Below are positions 33,582 through 41,479 of a stretch of DNA of 64,000 bases, in pieces. A program made the translations under genes and the position numbers. Location of the stretch: NCBI GenBank assembly GCA_028688015.1, contig JAQTZB010000003.1, positions 1 through 64,000 on the forward strand. The letters run 5' to 3'. Under the pieces are notes generated by a model. The model ran no database searches, had not been told where the DNA came from, and saw nothing but the letters and a program-made list of their open reading frames with translations. Position 1 is the stretch's first letter. Every line of letters starts with the position of its first letter. The stretch is from Elusimicrobiales bacterium (GTDB lineage Bacteria > Elusimicrobiota > Elusimicrobia > Elusimicrobiales > UBA9959).

Positions 33582-33610
33582 ATTCTAGAAATTACCGCCC
33601 GCGCGCGCAA
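33582..33610 (-). promoter_or_regulatory. Promoter of the six-gene envelope operon, leaderless
   Basis: On the minus strand TTGCGC (33610-33605), 17-nt spacer and TAGAAT (33587-33582), with only 7 nt to the ATG at 33574. No ribosome-binding site is seen. Confidence 0.65.
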
Positions 33611-33617
33611 TATAAAT

Positions 33618-33645
33618 AAAGAACCCCGGCGGGCCGGGGTTCTTT
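33618..33645 (-). terminator. Intrinsic terminator after the secreted-protein array
   Basis: 13-bp arms AAAGAACCCCGGC and GCCGGGGTTCTTT, GC core with A/T flanks. It closes the minus-strand operon 33662-39216 and separates it from the next promoter. Confidence 0.85.
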
Positions 33646-33661
33646 AGAGGGCTGCGGGGCC

Positions 33662-34228
33662 TCAGCGCAGCAGGGGCCTGAAGGAGGCCACGGCGGCCTC
33701 GTAAGCGGTGCGGTTGGCCCTGGCCACGTCGGCGGGGGCGGAATAGCGGAGCACGAAGAAGCCCTTCTTGACCGGGACCACGTAGAACTTTTCATAGATG
33801 AAGACCTTCTTGGCCTTCAGCGTCCTGGGCGGGAAATACTCAAAGGTCTTGCGCTCGAAAACCTTGGCGTAATAGTTGCCGGCGCGGCCATCGGCCACCT
33901 TGCCGTAGACCTTGCCGTCGAGGTTGGCCCCCAGCGGCGGCTTGGAATGCTGCCTTATATATTTTTCGTACGTGGGGTGCTGCAGGTTGCCTGGGGCGTA
34001 GTAGCTGACCGAGATGCGCACCGGGAACTCCCCGCCCTGCGGCGCTATGAAGTCGGCGCCGTAAACCTTCTTCTCCTGGTCGGACAGGCCGTAAGGCTCG
34101 CCCTCCCGCCGCCAACCCGCCGGCATGTTCACGGTGAAGCAGTCCCTCACGGCGTAAACCTGAGGCCCGGCGGCGGCGCAGGGGCACGGGGCCGCCAGGA
34201 GCAGGAGCAGTGATATTTTTTTCAGCAT
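33662..34228 (-). CDS. Small secreted PsbP/DUF1795-like protein S3
   Basis: 188 aa with a signal peptide (LLLLLAAPCPCAAAG). It opens with FTVNMPAGWRREGEPYGLS, continues with EEKKVYGADFIAP and ISVSYYAPGNLQH, and ends YEAVVASF-type, near-identical in layout to S1 (36771-37343) and S2 (34257-34844). The start 'F-x-P-x-GW' and end 'SF' resemble the PsbP/DUF1795 fold of small periplasmic proteins. It is the last gene of the tandem array. The ATG follows GGAGG. Function unknown; it may bind or inhibit its large partners. Confidence 0.75.
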   Translation of the reverse strand: MLKKISLLLLLAAPCPCAAAGPQVYAVRDCFTVNMPAGWRREGEPYGLSDQEKKVYGADFIAPQGGEFPVRISVSYYAPGNLQHPTYEKYIRQHSKPPLGANLDGKVYGKVADGRAGNYYAKVFERKTFEYFPPRTLKAKKVFIYEKFYVVPVKKGFFVLRYSAPADVARANRTAYEAAVASFRPLLR

Positions 34229-34256
34229 CGGGCAAAACCTCCGGCTGCGGGCCGGC

Positions 34257-34844
34257 TCACTTCAGCAGCGGCCTGAAAGAGGCGAGAAAGGCCTCGAAGA
34301 CCGGCAGGTGGTCGGCGTACTTGCCGGCGGGGGCGGAATAGCGCAGCGCGTAATAGCCCTTCTTCAGCGGGATCACGGCGAACCCTTCCCAGACCTCGGT
34401 CCCGCCGCCCAAGCTGCGGTCGGCCCCGCGCTCGTGCGTGATATTCACGAAGATCCTGGCCTTGCGACCGCCCACTTTATCGTCCTTCGCCTTTGGGGGC
34501 GCCGGCACGGCCGCGGGCGCCGCGCCTTCGGGGAGGGAATGCACCCTCATGTATTTCTCGGGGGTCTTGTCCACCAGGTTGTCGGGCGCGTAATAATGGG
34601 CCGAGATGCGCGCGCCGGCGTCCGGTCCGGCCAGTTCCACGCCGTAGACCTTCTTCTCGGCGGGACTCAGGCCATAGCCGCCGGCCGGCACCACGGTCCA
34701 GCCTTCGGGCAGGGCGGCCTCGAAATACTTACCCTCCCGGTGCACCTTGCGGTCGCCGGGGGCGGGCGTATTTCCTGCGCAGGCCGCTGAAACCGTCATG
34801 AGACAGAACATAGCATAAATAAGGATATTCCTGCGCGTCATCAC
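34257..34844 (-). CDS. Small lipoprotein S2, PsbP/DUF1795-like
   Basis: 195 aa paralog of S1 and S3. The signal ends in a lipobox-like VSAAC, so it is probably anchored to a membrane. It keeps the FEAALPEGWTVV start, YGLSPAEKKVYGVELAGP and ISAHYYAPDNLVDKTPEKYM, but the middle is diverged and has an extra Ala/Pro/Lys-rich linker. The start overlaps the stop of the large paralog L2 by 4 nt (ATGA), tying the two together. Confidence 0.75.
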   Translation of the reverse strand: MMTRRNILIYAMFCLMTVSAACAGNTPAPGDRKVHREGKYFEAALPEGWTVVPAGGYGLSPAEKKVYGVELAGPDAGARISAHYYAPDNLVDKTPEKYMRVHSLPEGAAPAAVPAPPKAKDDKVGGRKARIFVNITHERGADRSLGGGTEVWEGFAVIPLKKGYYALRYSAPAGKYADHLPVFEAFLASFRPLLK

Positions 34845-36754
34845 TCGCCTCCCGGTTCCGGCAGCAGCGAGGTCTTGAGCGTGCCCAGGACCTTGCCCTC
34901 CGGGTCTATATCGCCGCGCCAGTCCAGCAGTTTCAACTCGTCCGTTTTGGATTTGGCCAGGGTGTCCTTGTACCAGCCGAACCGCGTCTTGAGGGCCTCC
35001 CGGCCCTCCCGCAGTTCCTGCAGCTCCGCGGGCGTCATGACGGCGTCTTTCTGCTGGGCCTTCTGGGCGAGCGTGTTGACGCGCTGCGCCGTGTAAGCGG
35101 CGGCGTTGATCTGCCTGGCGGCCTCGCCGCGCATGGAGTCTATGCCGGTATAGCTGTTGCCGTGGTACTGTTTGCGCAACCCGTCCACGCCGTCTTCCAG
35201 GTAGCGCTCGGCATCGGCCCGGTCTATCTTGTCAAGCTTCTGCAGGTAGCCGGGGCCCAGCTTCTGGGTCTTCTCGGCCACGAAGGCGCCATTCATACCG
35301 AAGGCCTCCGCCTCCATCTCCATCTGGTAGGGCGAGAACTTATCCACCTTGCCGGTGGCGGGATCAGTCCAGCGCAGGAAGTTGAAGCCGCGCTGAGTGT
35401 TCCAGACGTCCTGGCGCTGGTGAGTGGTCTCATGCACGAAAGTGGGCGCCACGTAGGCCGCCAGGTCGCCCATCGCTTTCTCGTCCTTGAGCAGGTCCTC
35501 CGGGGTGATCTTTCGGTCAGCGCAGAACTTGTCCACCATCGAAGTGTTGATGCGGGTGACCTTGTCGTCGCTGCTGTACCAGCCCAGGGCGTTCTCGGTG
35601 TCGCCGGTGCCCTTCTCGAACTTAAGGTTCAGCGCGTTGCCGCCGGCCTTGGTCAGCTTCGGGTCCTCGAAAAAAGTCACCAGCTCGTCGCCGGCCTTGG
35701 TGCCGCGCATTTCGTTGGCGAGGGCGCCGGTGAATTTACCGTCCTTGACCTCGCCCATCCGGGGCCCCAGCTGCGCCGCCTGCGCGTCGGTGATAGGGAC
35801 GGGCGTGAACGCGCCCGCCTTGCCGCCCAGGCCCACGCCGTCGGCGCCGCCGGCTTCCTTGGCGTTGTCGAAGGTGCGGGCCAGGAAAGTGTCGGCCCTG
35901 CCGCCGGCCGCGGCGCCATTGAGGCGGTTGGCGGCGTCCAGCACGTCCTTGCCTTTCTTGTCGGCCGCGCTGGGGCCGGCCGGCGGGGCCTTGGCCGCCA
36001 CGCCGAGCCCTTCCAGGAACTTGTCCAGCTTGGCGATGCGCGCCTTGTCGCCGAAAGGTTCGAGGTCCTCTTTCAGGACCTGCACCAGCGGCCCGTATTC
36101 CTTGGCCGCGTCCTTGGCCTTGGCGGCCACGGCCGCGGTTTTCAGCAGGTCGTCGGCCGCGTCGCGCGCCCAGAAATAAAGGGTCTTGTAGCGGTCCGGC
36201 TTGCTGTTATCGCGGTCGGCGGGGATCAGGGCGTCCCAGGAAGCTTCGCTCTGGGTCTTGAGGCCCGTGGTCCGGATCTGCCCCAGGGCGTCCCAGCTGC
36301 GGATGCCTTTCTTAAAGGCGGCCTCGCGGCCCTGGAGATACTTGGCGACCCACGGGGTGACGGACTCCGGCTTGGGACCCAGGTTCATCTGCCGCAGCAC
36401 GCTGCGCTCCGTCAGCACGCGCGTCAGGCCGCTGGCCATCGGCATACCTTCGTATTTGACTATGATGTCGCGCAGGTCGGCCAGCGCGTTATTGCGCGCC
36501 ACCGCCTGCACGGCCAGGGTCGGGAAGTCCTGGGAAGCCTTTTCCATAAGTTCGCCGCCGCCCTCGGTAAACTGGTCGTTACACTCGTCGGCCTTGGCGG
36601 GCGAGAGGAGGTTCTTGGCCGGGTCGACGTTGTTGATACAGTCCAGCACCATCTGCGCGTCGGCCTCGGTGAGTTCCCTCGCGCCGGCGGTGAAGGGCGC
36701 GGCGGCGTAGAACGCCAGCAGCGCCGACAGCAGTAGCTTAAGTTTGGGTTTCAT
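34841..36754 (-). CDS. Large secreted HExxH protein L2 (putative metalloprotease)
   Basis: 637 aa from the ATG at 36754 (GGAG 8 nt upstream). It has a signal peptide (LLLSALLAFYAAAPFTAGA). The N-terminal half is helical and similar to L1. The C-terminal half contains APTFVHETTHQRQ (HETTH, an HExxH zinc motif) and about 35 residues later YQMEMEAEAFGMN, where a Glu could be the third zinc ligand as in gluzincins. Short Cys pairs near the N-terminus (LDCINNVDP, ADECNDQF) are shared with L1. Protease activity is inferred from the motif; no known family is recognised. Confidence 0.75.
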   Translation of the reverse strand: MKPKLKLLLSALLAFYAAAPFTAGARELTEADAQMVLDCINNVDPAKNLLSPAKADECNDQFTEGGGELMEKASQDFPTLAVQAVARNNALADLRDIIVKYEGMPMASGLTRVLTERSVLRQMNLGPKPESVTPWVAKYLQGREAAFKKGIRSWDALGQIRTTGLKTQSEASWDALIPADRDNSKPDRYKTLYFWARDAADDLLKTAAVAAKAKDAAKEYGPLVQVLKEDLEPFGDKARIAKLDKFLEGLGVAAKAPPAGPSAADKKGKDVLDAANRLNGAAAGGRADTFLARTFDNAKEAGGADGVGLGGKAGAFTPVPITDAQAAQLGPRMGEVKDGKFTGALANEMRGTKAGDELVTFFEDPKLTKAGGNALNLKFEKGTGDTENALGWYSSDDKVTRINTSMVDKFCADRKITPEDLLKDEKAMGDLAAYVAPTFVHETTHQRQDVWNTQRGFNFLRWTDPATGKVDKFSPYQMEMEAEAFGMNGAFVAEKTQKLGPGYLQKLDKIDRADAERYLEDGVDGLRKQYHGNSYTGIDSMRGEAARQINAAAYTAQRVNTLAQKAQQKDAVMTPAELQELREGREALKTRFGWYKDTLAKSKTDELKLLDWRGDIDPEGKVLGTLKTSLLPEPGGE

Positions 36755-36770
36755 AATATTCTCCGGGGAA

Positions 36771-37343
36771 CTACCGCTTGAGCGGCTTGAAAGACGCCAC
36801 CACTGCCTCATACTTCTTCAGGTTGGCCTTGGCCAGGTCCATCGGCGCGTAGTAATGCAGCACATAGAAGCCGTTCTTCACCGGCACCACGTGGAACTTC
36901 TCGTAGATGTGTATCTTCTTCGGGTGCAGCGCGTCCTTGGGCTGATACTCGAAAGTCTTGCGCTCGAACACCTTGGCGTAATAGTTGCCGGCCTTGCCGG
37001 CCTTCACAGGGCCGTAAACCTTCCCGTCCAGGTTGACGCCTATGGCCGGCGCCGCGTGCAGTTTTATGAACTTTTCCGGCGTCGCGTGCAGCAGGTTGCC
37101 GGGGGCGTAGTAATGCGCCCCCACCAGGACCGCCAGGCCGTCAGCCGCCGGGCCGAAGAACTCGGCCCCGAACACTTTCTTCTCCGCGTCGGAGAGGCCC
37201 AGGCCGGGCTCCTTCTTGGTCCACCCGTCGGGCACGGTCAGGGTGAAATATTCGCCCTCGGCGTAGAACTGCCCGGCCGGCGCCACGCCGGCGGCGGGGG
37301 CCGCGGTTAGGCACAGCGCGGCGGCCAACAATAAGTGGCTCAT
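36771..37343 (-). CDS. Small secreted PsbP/DUF1795-like protein S1
   Basis: 190 aa, signal peptide (MSHLLLAAALCLTAAPAAG). It has the same core as S2/S3: YFTLTVPDGWTKKEPGLGLS, EKKVFGAEFFGP, GAHYYAPGNLLHATPEKFI and a C-terminal YEAVVASFKPL. It lies 10 nt after L1 and 16 nt before L2, so it is co-translated with them. The GW near the start and the antiparallel-strand texture support a PsbP-like fold; role unknown. Confidence 0.75.
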   Translation of the reverse strand: MSHLLLAAALCLTAAPAAGVAPAGQFYAEGEYFTLTVPDGWTKKEPGLGLSDAEKKVFGAEFFGPAADGLAVLVGAHYYAPGNLLHATPEKFIKLHAAPAIGVNLDGKVYGPVKAGKAGNYYAKVFERKTFEYQPKDALHPKKIHIYEKFHVVPVKNGFYVLHYYAPMDLAKANLKKYEAVVASFKPLKR

Positions 37344-37353
37344 ACTTCTCCCT

Positions 37354-39216
37354 TTACAGGCTGGGCACGGCCAGCCCCGAAGCGGCGGTGCCGTACTTCT
37401 TCCTGAAAGCCAGCGCCTCTGCGTCGTTGGCGGCGTTCTCCTGGTAGATCTGCGTGTACCACTTGAAACGCGTATCCATCAGCGCGCGGTAGTCGCGCAG
37501 GTTCTGCTGCTCGGCGCGGGTCATGCCCTTGGGGTTCGTGCGCGCCTTGGTCTCCAGCGCCTGCAGCTGGGCGGCGTAGGTCTGGGCCGACTTGAACTCG
37601 CGCGCCGCGCCGCCCTCGAAGCTGTCGATGCGCGGGTACAGCGGGGCCTTCAGCGCGTCCAGGGCCTCGACGCCGCCCGCCATGTACTTCTCGGCGTTGT
37701 CGGCGTGCATCGGGTTAAAACTCTTCCAGCAGGTCGGGCCGCCGTGCTTGGAGCAGTACTCGATCATGTGCTGCGAAGACTGCGTATTGGAGAGGTTCTC
37801 CTTGGCGCGGGTGTAAGGGTCCGTGCTGTTGCCGCTGGGGAACTTGGTCATGTCTATGCCGGAGGCTATAGCGCGGGCCGTCTGGTTCTGGTGCTCGGAC
37901 TCGTGCACCATGACGGGCGAAACGTAGAGCGCGAAGTCCTTCATCGCGGCCTTGTCCTTCATCATCTGCGGCACCGTCATACCGCGCTTGGCCGCGAACT
38001 CCTCGGCGACCTCGCTGCCGATCCGCAGTTCCTTGGACGAGGCGTCCCAGTAACCAAAAGAGCCGTCCTGCCGGTTGAAGGCGAAATTAAGCTTGTTAGT
38101 GCCCGCCTTTGCGTATTTGGGGTCCTGATAGAAGGCGAGGGAGCGCTTCCCGGCCTCGGTCTCGCCCATCACGTCGGCCAGGTAGCCGGCCGGCTTGCCC
38201 TTCTCCATGCGCATCATGGATTCGCCCAGCGCTTTTTCCTCGTCGGCCGTCATCTTGACCGGCGCTACGGGCTTGACCGCCGTCCCCGTGGCCGTCCCGG
38301 TCTTGGTGCCGGAACCCGTGGCGGCGGGCTTGACCGCGGCCATAGCGCCCGCGCCGAAAGCGCCGGTGCCGTCGAAAGTCTGGTTCAGGTACTCGCCGCG
38401 CCCGTCTGGATTTATAGCGGACAGTTTGCCGCTGGCGGCGGCCAGGTCCTTGCCTTTTTTATCGGCCGTGCTGGGCTTGGGAGCTTCCTCTTTGACGCCG
38501 GCGGCGGTTGTGATGGCCTGCAGCTTGCCCAGCGAGGCGCTGTCACCCACGATCTCCAGGTCCTCGCGCAGGATGCCGGCCAGCGCGCCGATGTTGAGCT
38601 TGGCGGCGGCGCCGGGCACTTTGGAGGCGGCCTCGAGGCGGACCGTCTCGGCCTTGGCCCACTTGGCCAGCTCGCGGTAGCGGTCCAGGATATTCTGGGA
38701 ATTCCAGCCGCCTTTGTTCTTGCTGTAGGGCGCCGCGGAGAGGGAAGCGGTGCGGATTTCCCCGAGCGCATCCCAGGTGCGCACCGTCTTCTTGAACACC
38801 CCGTCCCGGGCGGAGGCGTACTTACCCACCCACTCGAAGGCCAGTTCGGGCCTGGGCCCCAGCTGCAGGTCGCAGAGGGCGCAGTCGGATTTTTCCAGCA
38901 CGCGGGTAAGGGCCAGGGCGCCGTCGGCGCTCTCCTGGCGCACCACTATCTCCTTGAGGTCCAGCAGCGCGTTGTTGTAGCCGATCATGTCGGCGGCGCC
39001 GGCCGGATTGTCCTGCGAGTATTTCTGGAGCAGGCTGGGCGCGCCCGAGTTAAGGCCCTTCACGCACTTGTCGGCGGTTTCAGGCGAGAGCAGTTTCTTG
39101 GCGGGATCTATGTTGGCGGCGCATTCGGTAACAAGCGCCTGTTCGGGCGCGCTGAGCGCCGCCAGGGCCGGGTACGCCGGCAGCGAGACTATTAAGGCTA
39201 GTAAAAGTTTTGTCAT
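37354..39216 (-). CDS. Large secreted HExxH protein L1 (putative metalloprotease)
   Basis: 620 aa with a signal peptide (LLLALIVSLPAYPALA). Paralog of L2 along most of its length: CAANIDPAKKLLSPETADKC, SWDALGEIRT-like segment, STADKKGKDLAAASGKL linker. SPVMVHESEHQNQ gives HESEH, an HExxH zinc motif. L1 has additional Cys residues (SDCALCDLQ; EYCSKHGGPTCW) and a Thr/Gly-rich linker near 300-330. The clear downstream Glu seen in L2 is not obvious. First gene of the array, with a good promoter at 39253-39281. Confidence 0.75.
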   Translation of the reverse strand: MTKLLLALIVSLPAYPALAALSAPEQALVTECAANIDPAKKLLSPETADKCVKGLNSGAPSLLQKYSQDNPAGAADMIGYNNALLDLKEIVVRQESADGALALTRVLEKSDCALCDLQLGPRPELAFEWVGKYASARDGVFKKTVRTWDALGEIRTASLSAAPYSKNKGGWNSQNILDRYRELAKWAKAETVRLEAASKVPGAAAKLNIGALAGILREDLEIVGDSASLGKLQAITTAAGVKEEAPKPSTADKKGKDLAAASGKLSAINPDGRGEYLNQTFDGTGAFGAGAMAAVKPAATGSGTKTGTATGTAVKPVAPVKMTADEEKALGESMMRMEKGKPAGYLADVMGETEAGKRSLAFYQDPKYAKAGTNKLNFAFNRQDGSFGYWDASSKELRIGSEVAEEFAAKRGMTVPQMMKDKAAMKDFALYVSPVMVHESEHQNQTARAIASGIDMTKFPSGNSTDPYTRAKENLSNTQSSQHMIEYCSKHGGPTCWKSFNPMHADNAEKYMAGGVEALDALKAPLYPRIDSFEGGAAREFKSAQTYAAQLQALETKARTNPKGMTRAEQQNLRDYRALMDTRFKWYTQIYQENAANDAEALAFRKKYGTAASGLAVPSL

Positions 39217-39252
39217 ATAGATACCCTCTCAATTAATACGAGCGCTACTAAA

Positions 39253-39281
39253 AGTGTAATAAGACGGTTGATTATTGTCAA
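39253..39281 (-). promoter_or_regulatory. Sigma70-like promoter of the secreted-protein array
   Basis: TTGACA (39281-39276), 17-nt spacer and TACACT (39258-39253) on the minus strand. Unlike the leaderless genes there is a leader of about 30 nt with GAGAGGG before the L1 ATG. Confidence 0.8.
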
Positions 39282-39340
39282 GGGCCCGGAGGGCCGGGGA
39301 GACTGCCCCGAATGCCCTTGAGTCCTGGCCAGGGCCGCGG

Positions 39341-40582
39341 TTAGTCCGCGGGCCCCAGGGTATTGATGGCGGCGCCCATCAGGTCGAAGAACTTCTTCTC
39401 GTCGAGGGTGTCCGCCTCGTCGTTCCAGGAGGCGGACAGGCAGTACCATTCGGACTTCCTGTTCTTCAGCAGCCAGGTCGCCGAGATCACACCCGGCTCC
39501 GAACCGCCCTTGAATCCGGCGTAGAGAAAGGCCCCCTCCTGGACGCCGCCGGTATTCAGCGCCATCAGTTCCAGGGCCGTCGCGCCGCCCTCTCTTTCCA
39601 AATACTGCATGAGACCGCAGAGGTCGGCCGGGGAGGCGAACCACTCCACCTTGTCCAAACCGAAGGGACTGCGGGTGAACTTTTCAATTTCCAGCGGCTG
39701 CCTGGCCAGGCTGTCGAGGAAGGAGTATTTCTCCGCGGCGGGCAGGTTCAGGTACTTGAGCGCGGTCCCGGTGCCGGACTTGAGCTTGACCATTTCCGTG
39801 GTTTTCAGGAAGGGTTTAAGCCTTGAGGGATCGGAATGGCCGAGCGCGGCCAGGGCCCCCTCTATCTTCCGCCGCCCGAGGCGGTCTATCAGCAGGTCCG
39901 CGGCCGTGTTGTCGCTCTCCGAGATCATCAGCGCTGCCAGCGTATGGGCGGTCAGGGGAGAATCCTCCGGCCAGTCCTGCAGGCGGCCGGACGGCATGGA
40001 GCGGTCCCCGTCGCGGAGATAAAAAACCTTGTCCCAGGGAGTTTTCAAACGCGCCATGGCCGCCAGCACGTAAAGTTTGAAGGCAGAACCGACCGCGAAG
40101 TAGTCGGCGGCGGCCAGCTCCTCCAGGTTCTCGGGGGTTTCCCCCAGCCGCCGCACCAGCAGGCCCTTGCGGCCGGGCAGCGCCGCAAAGGTGTCGCGCA
40201 AGCCGCGCAGCGTAACGTCCCTCCTATACGCGTGCCGGAAGAACAGGCGGATTATCTTCCCGGTCTCCGGATCCGCGGAGACCGCCAGCGGCACCCGCCA
40301 GCCGCCTGTCGTGTCGAAATAATAGTGGCCGGAATAGGCGGACGAGCTGACAAGCACCGTTCTTTCCACGGCCCCGTGCTCTTTATACAGCCCCGAGAAG
40401 ATCCCGGACAGCTTAGACAGGGAAACCTGCCGGAAAAAGCTCCCGTCGAACAGTTTCTCCAGGCCGCCGGGCTCCGCGGCCACCTGCCGGGCCGCACTCT
40501 CCGCGGCCCGGTCCGCTACGCCCGCCGTTGCCGGCACTGAGAAGAGCAGGACGGGCAGAACGAGCCCGGGTAAAATTTTCAT
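39341..40582 (-). CDS. Secreted class A beta-lactamase-like serine hydrolase
   Basis: 413 aa from the ATG at 40582 (a TTG 5 codons upstream is less likely, because a TATAAT box lies between). Signal peptide (LPGLVLPVLLFSVPATAG). Motifs of the penicillin-binding/beta-lactamase fold: GSAFKLYVLAAM (SxxK), MISESDNTAADLL (SDN) and YAGFKGGSEPGV (KGG in place of KTG). An extra 130-residue N-terminal part is unassigned. It may act on peptidoglycan or esters rather than confer resistance. Divergent from the crotonase gene. Confidence 0.82.
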   Translation of the reverse strand: MKILPGLVLPVLLFSVPATAGVADRAAESAARQVAAEPGGLEKLFDGSFFRQVSLSKLSGIFSGLYKEHGAVERTVLVSSSAYSGHYYFDTTGGWRVPLAVSADPETGKIIRLFFRHAYRRDVTLRGLRDTFAALPGRKGLLVRRLGETPENLEELAAADYFAVGSAFKLYVLAAMARLKTPWDKVFYLRDGDRSMPSGRLQDWPEDSPLTAHTLAALMISESDNTAADLLIDRLGRRKIEGALAALGHSDPSRLKPFLKTTEMVKLKSGTGTALKYLNLPAAEKYSFLDSLARQPLEIEKFTRSPFGLDKVEWFASPADLCGLMQYLEREGGATALELMALNTGGVQEGAFLYAGFKGGSEPGVISATWLLKNRKSEWYCLSASWNDEADTLDEKKFFDLMGAAINTLGPAD

Positions 40583-40588
40583 TTTAAA

Positions 40589-40594
40589 ATTATA
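40589..40594 (-). promoter_or_regulatory. -10 box for leaderless serine-hydrolase mRNA
   Basis: Perfect TATAAT on the minus strand ending 6 nt before the ATG at 40582. No ribosome-binding site between them. Confidence 0.65.
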
Positions 40595-40632
40595 CAATTA
40601 GTCCTGCGGCAATTCCGCGCGGAGGAAACAAC

Positions 40633-41415
40633 ATGGACCAGCTCATACTCAGGGAGATCAAAGACGGCATAGGCGTGCTGACGCTCAACAACCCCGCGCG
40701 CCGCAACGCGCTGAGCCTGGAGCTCTGCAAGCAGCTGGTCCTGGCACTCGACGAGATGAAGAAGAAGAAGGTGCCGGTCATAGTGCTGCGCGCCGAGAAG
40801 AACGCCCGCGTCTGGTCGGCCGGCCACGACATCACCCAGCTGCCCAAGGTCCACAACGACCCGCTGGCCTACGACAGTCCGATGGAAGTGGCCTTCCGCG
40901 CCATCCAGTGCTATCCCGGTCCCGTCATAGCGCTTATCCAGGGCAGCGTCTGGGGCGGAGCCACCGACCTGGCCGTCACCTGCGACCTGGCCATCGGCGA
41001 TGAGACAGCCACATTCGCCATCACGCCGGTCAAGATGGGCCTGCCCTACAACGCCTCGGGCATCATGCACTTCATCAACCGCGTGGGCAGCAACATCGCC
41101 AAGGAGATGTTCTTCACCGCCGAGCCGGTCAAGGCCGACCGCGCCTACCACTTCGGCATCCTCAACCACCTGGTCAGTTCGCGGGAGGTGGAGGAGTTCA
41201 CCTTCGAACTCGCCCGCACCATTGCCGGCAACTCGCCGCTGGCCGTCTCGGTGGTCAAAGAGCAGTTCCGCATCCTCTCCGAGGCCCACCCCATCAGCCC
41301 GGAGTCGTTCGAGCGCATCCAGGCGCTGCGCCGCAAGGTCTACAACAGCGGCGACTACGAGGAGGGCATCAAGGCCTTCATGGAGAAGCGCAAGCCGGAG
41401 TTCAAGGGCAGGTAA
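40633..41415 (+). CDS. scpB: Methylmalonyl-CoA decarboxylase-like crotonase
   Basis: 260 aa crotonase. It matches E. coli ScpB (YgfG) closely in pattern: VWSAGHDITQLP, the oxyanion region IQGSVWGGATDLAVTCDLAIG, then ITPVKMGLPYNASGIMHF, VKADRAYHFGILNHLV, FERIQALRRKVYNSGDYEEG and a KRKPEFKG tail. ScpB decarboxylates methylmalonyl-CoA to propionyl-CoA. The other members of the E. coli Sbm cycle (mutase, CoA transferase) are not in this window. The ATG follows a strong GGAGGAAACAAC site. Ends in a bidirectional terminator. Confidence 0.88.
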   Translation: MDQLILREIKDGIGVLTLNNPARRNALSLELCKQLVLALDEMKKKKVPVIVLRAEKNARVWSAGHDITQLPKVHNDPLAYDSPMEVAFRAIQCYPGPVIALIQGSVWGGATDLAVTCDLAIGDETATFAITPVKMGLPYNASGIMHFINRVGSNIAKEMFFTAEPVKADRAYHFGILNHLVSSREVEEFTFELARTIAGNSPLAVSVVKEQFRILSEAHPISPESFERIQALRRKVYNSGDYEEGIKAFMEKRKPEFKGR

Positions 41416-41428
41416 GCGCGGCCGCGAA

Positions 41429-41466
41429 TAAAAAAGCCGCCGGTTTTGAGCCGGCGGCTTTTTTAT
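41429..41466. terminator. Bidirectional intrinsic terminator between scpB and guaB
   Basis: AAAAAAGCCGCCGG, TTTTGAG loop, CCGGCGGCTTTTTT. It serves the convergent scpB and guaB genes. Confidence 0.93.
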
Positions 41467-41479
41467 TTCCCGCTTTGCG

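Noticed and set aside
39341-40582. Antibiotic-resistance beta-lactamase
   Set aside because: SxxK, SDN and KGG motifs show only the fold; the extra N-terminal region and lack of the Glu166-type omega loop evidence make a resistance claim unsupported.
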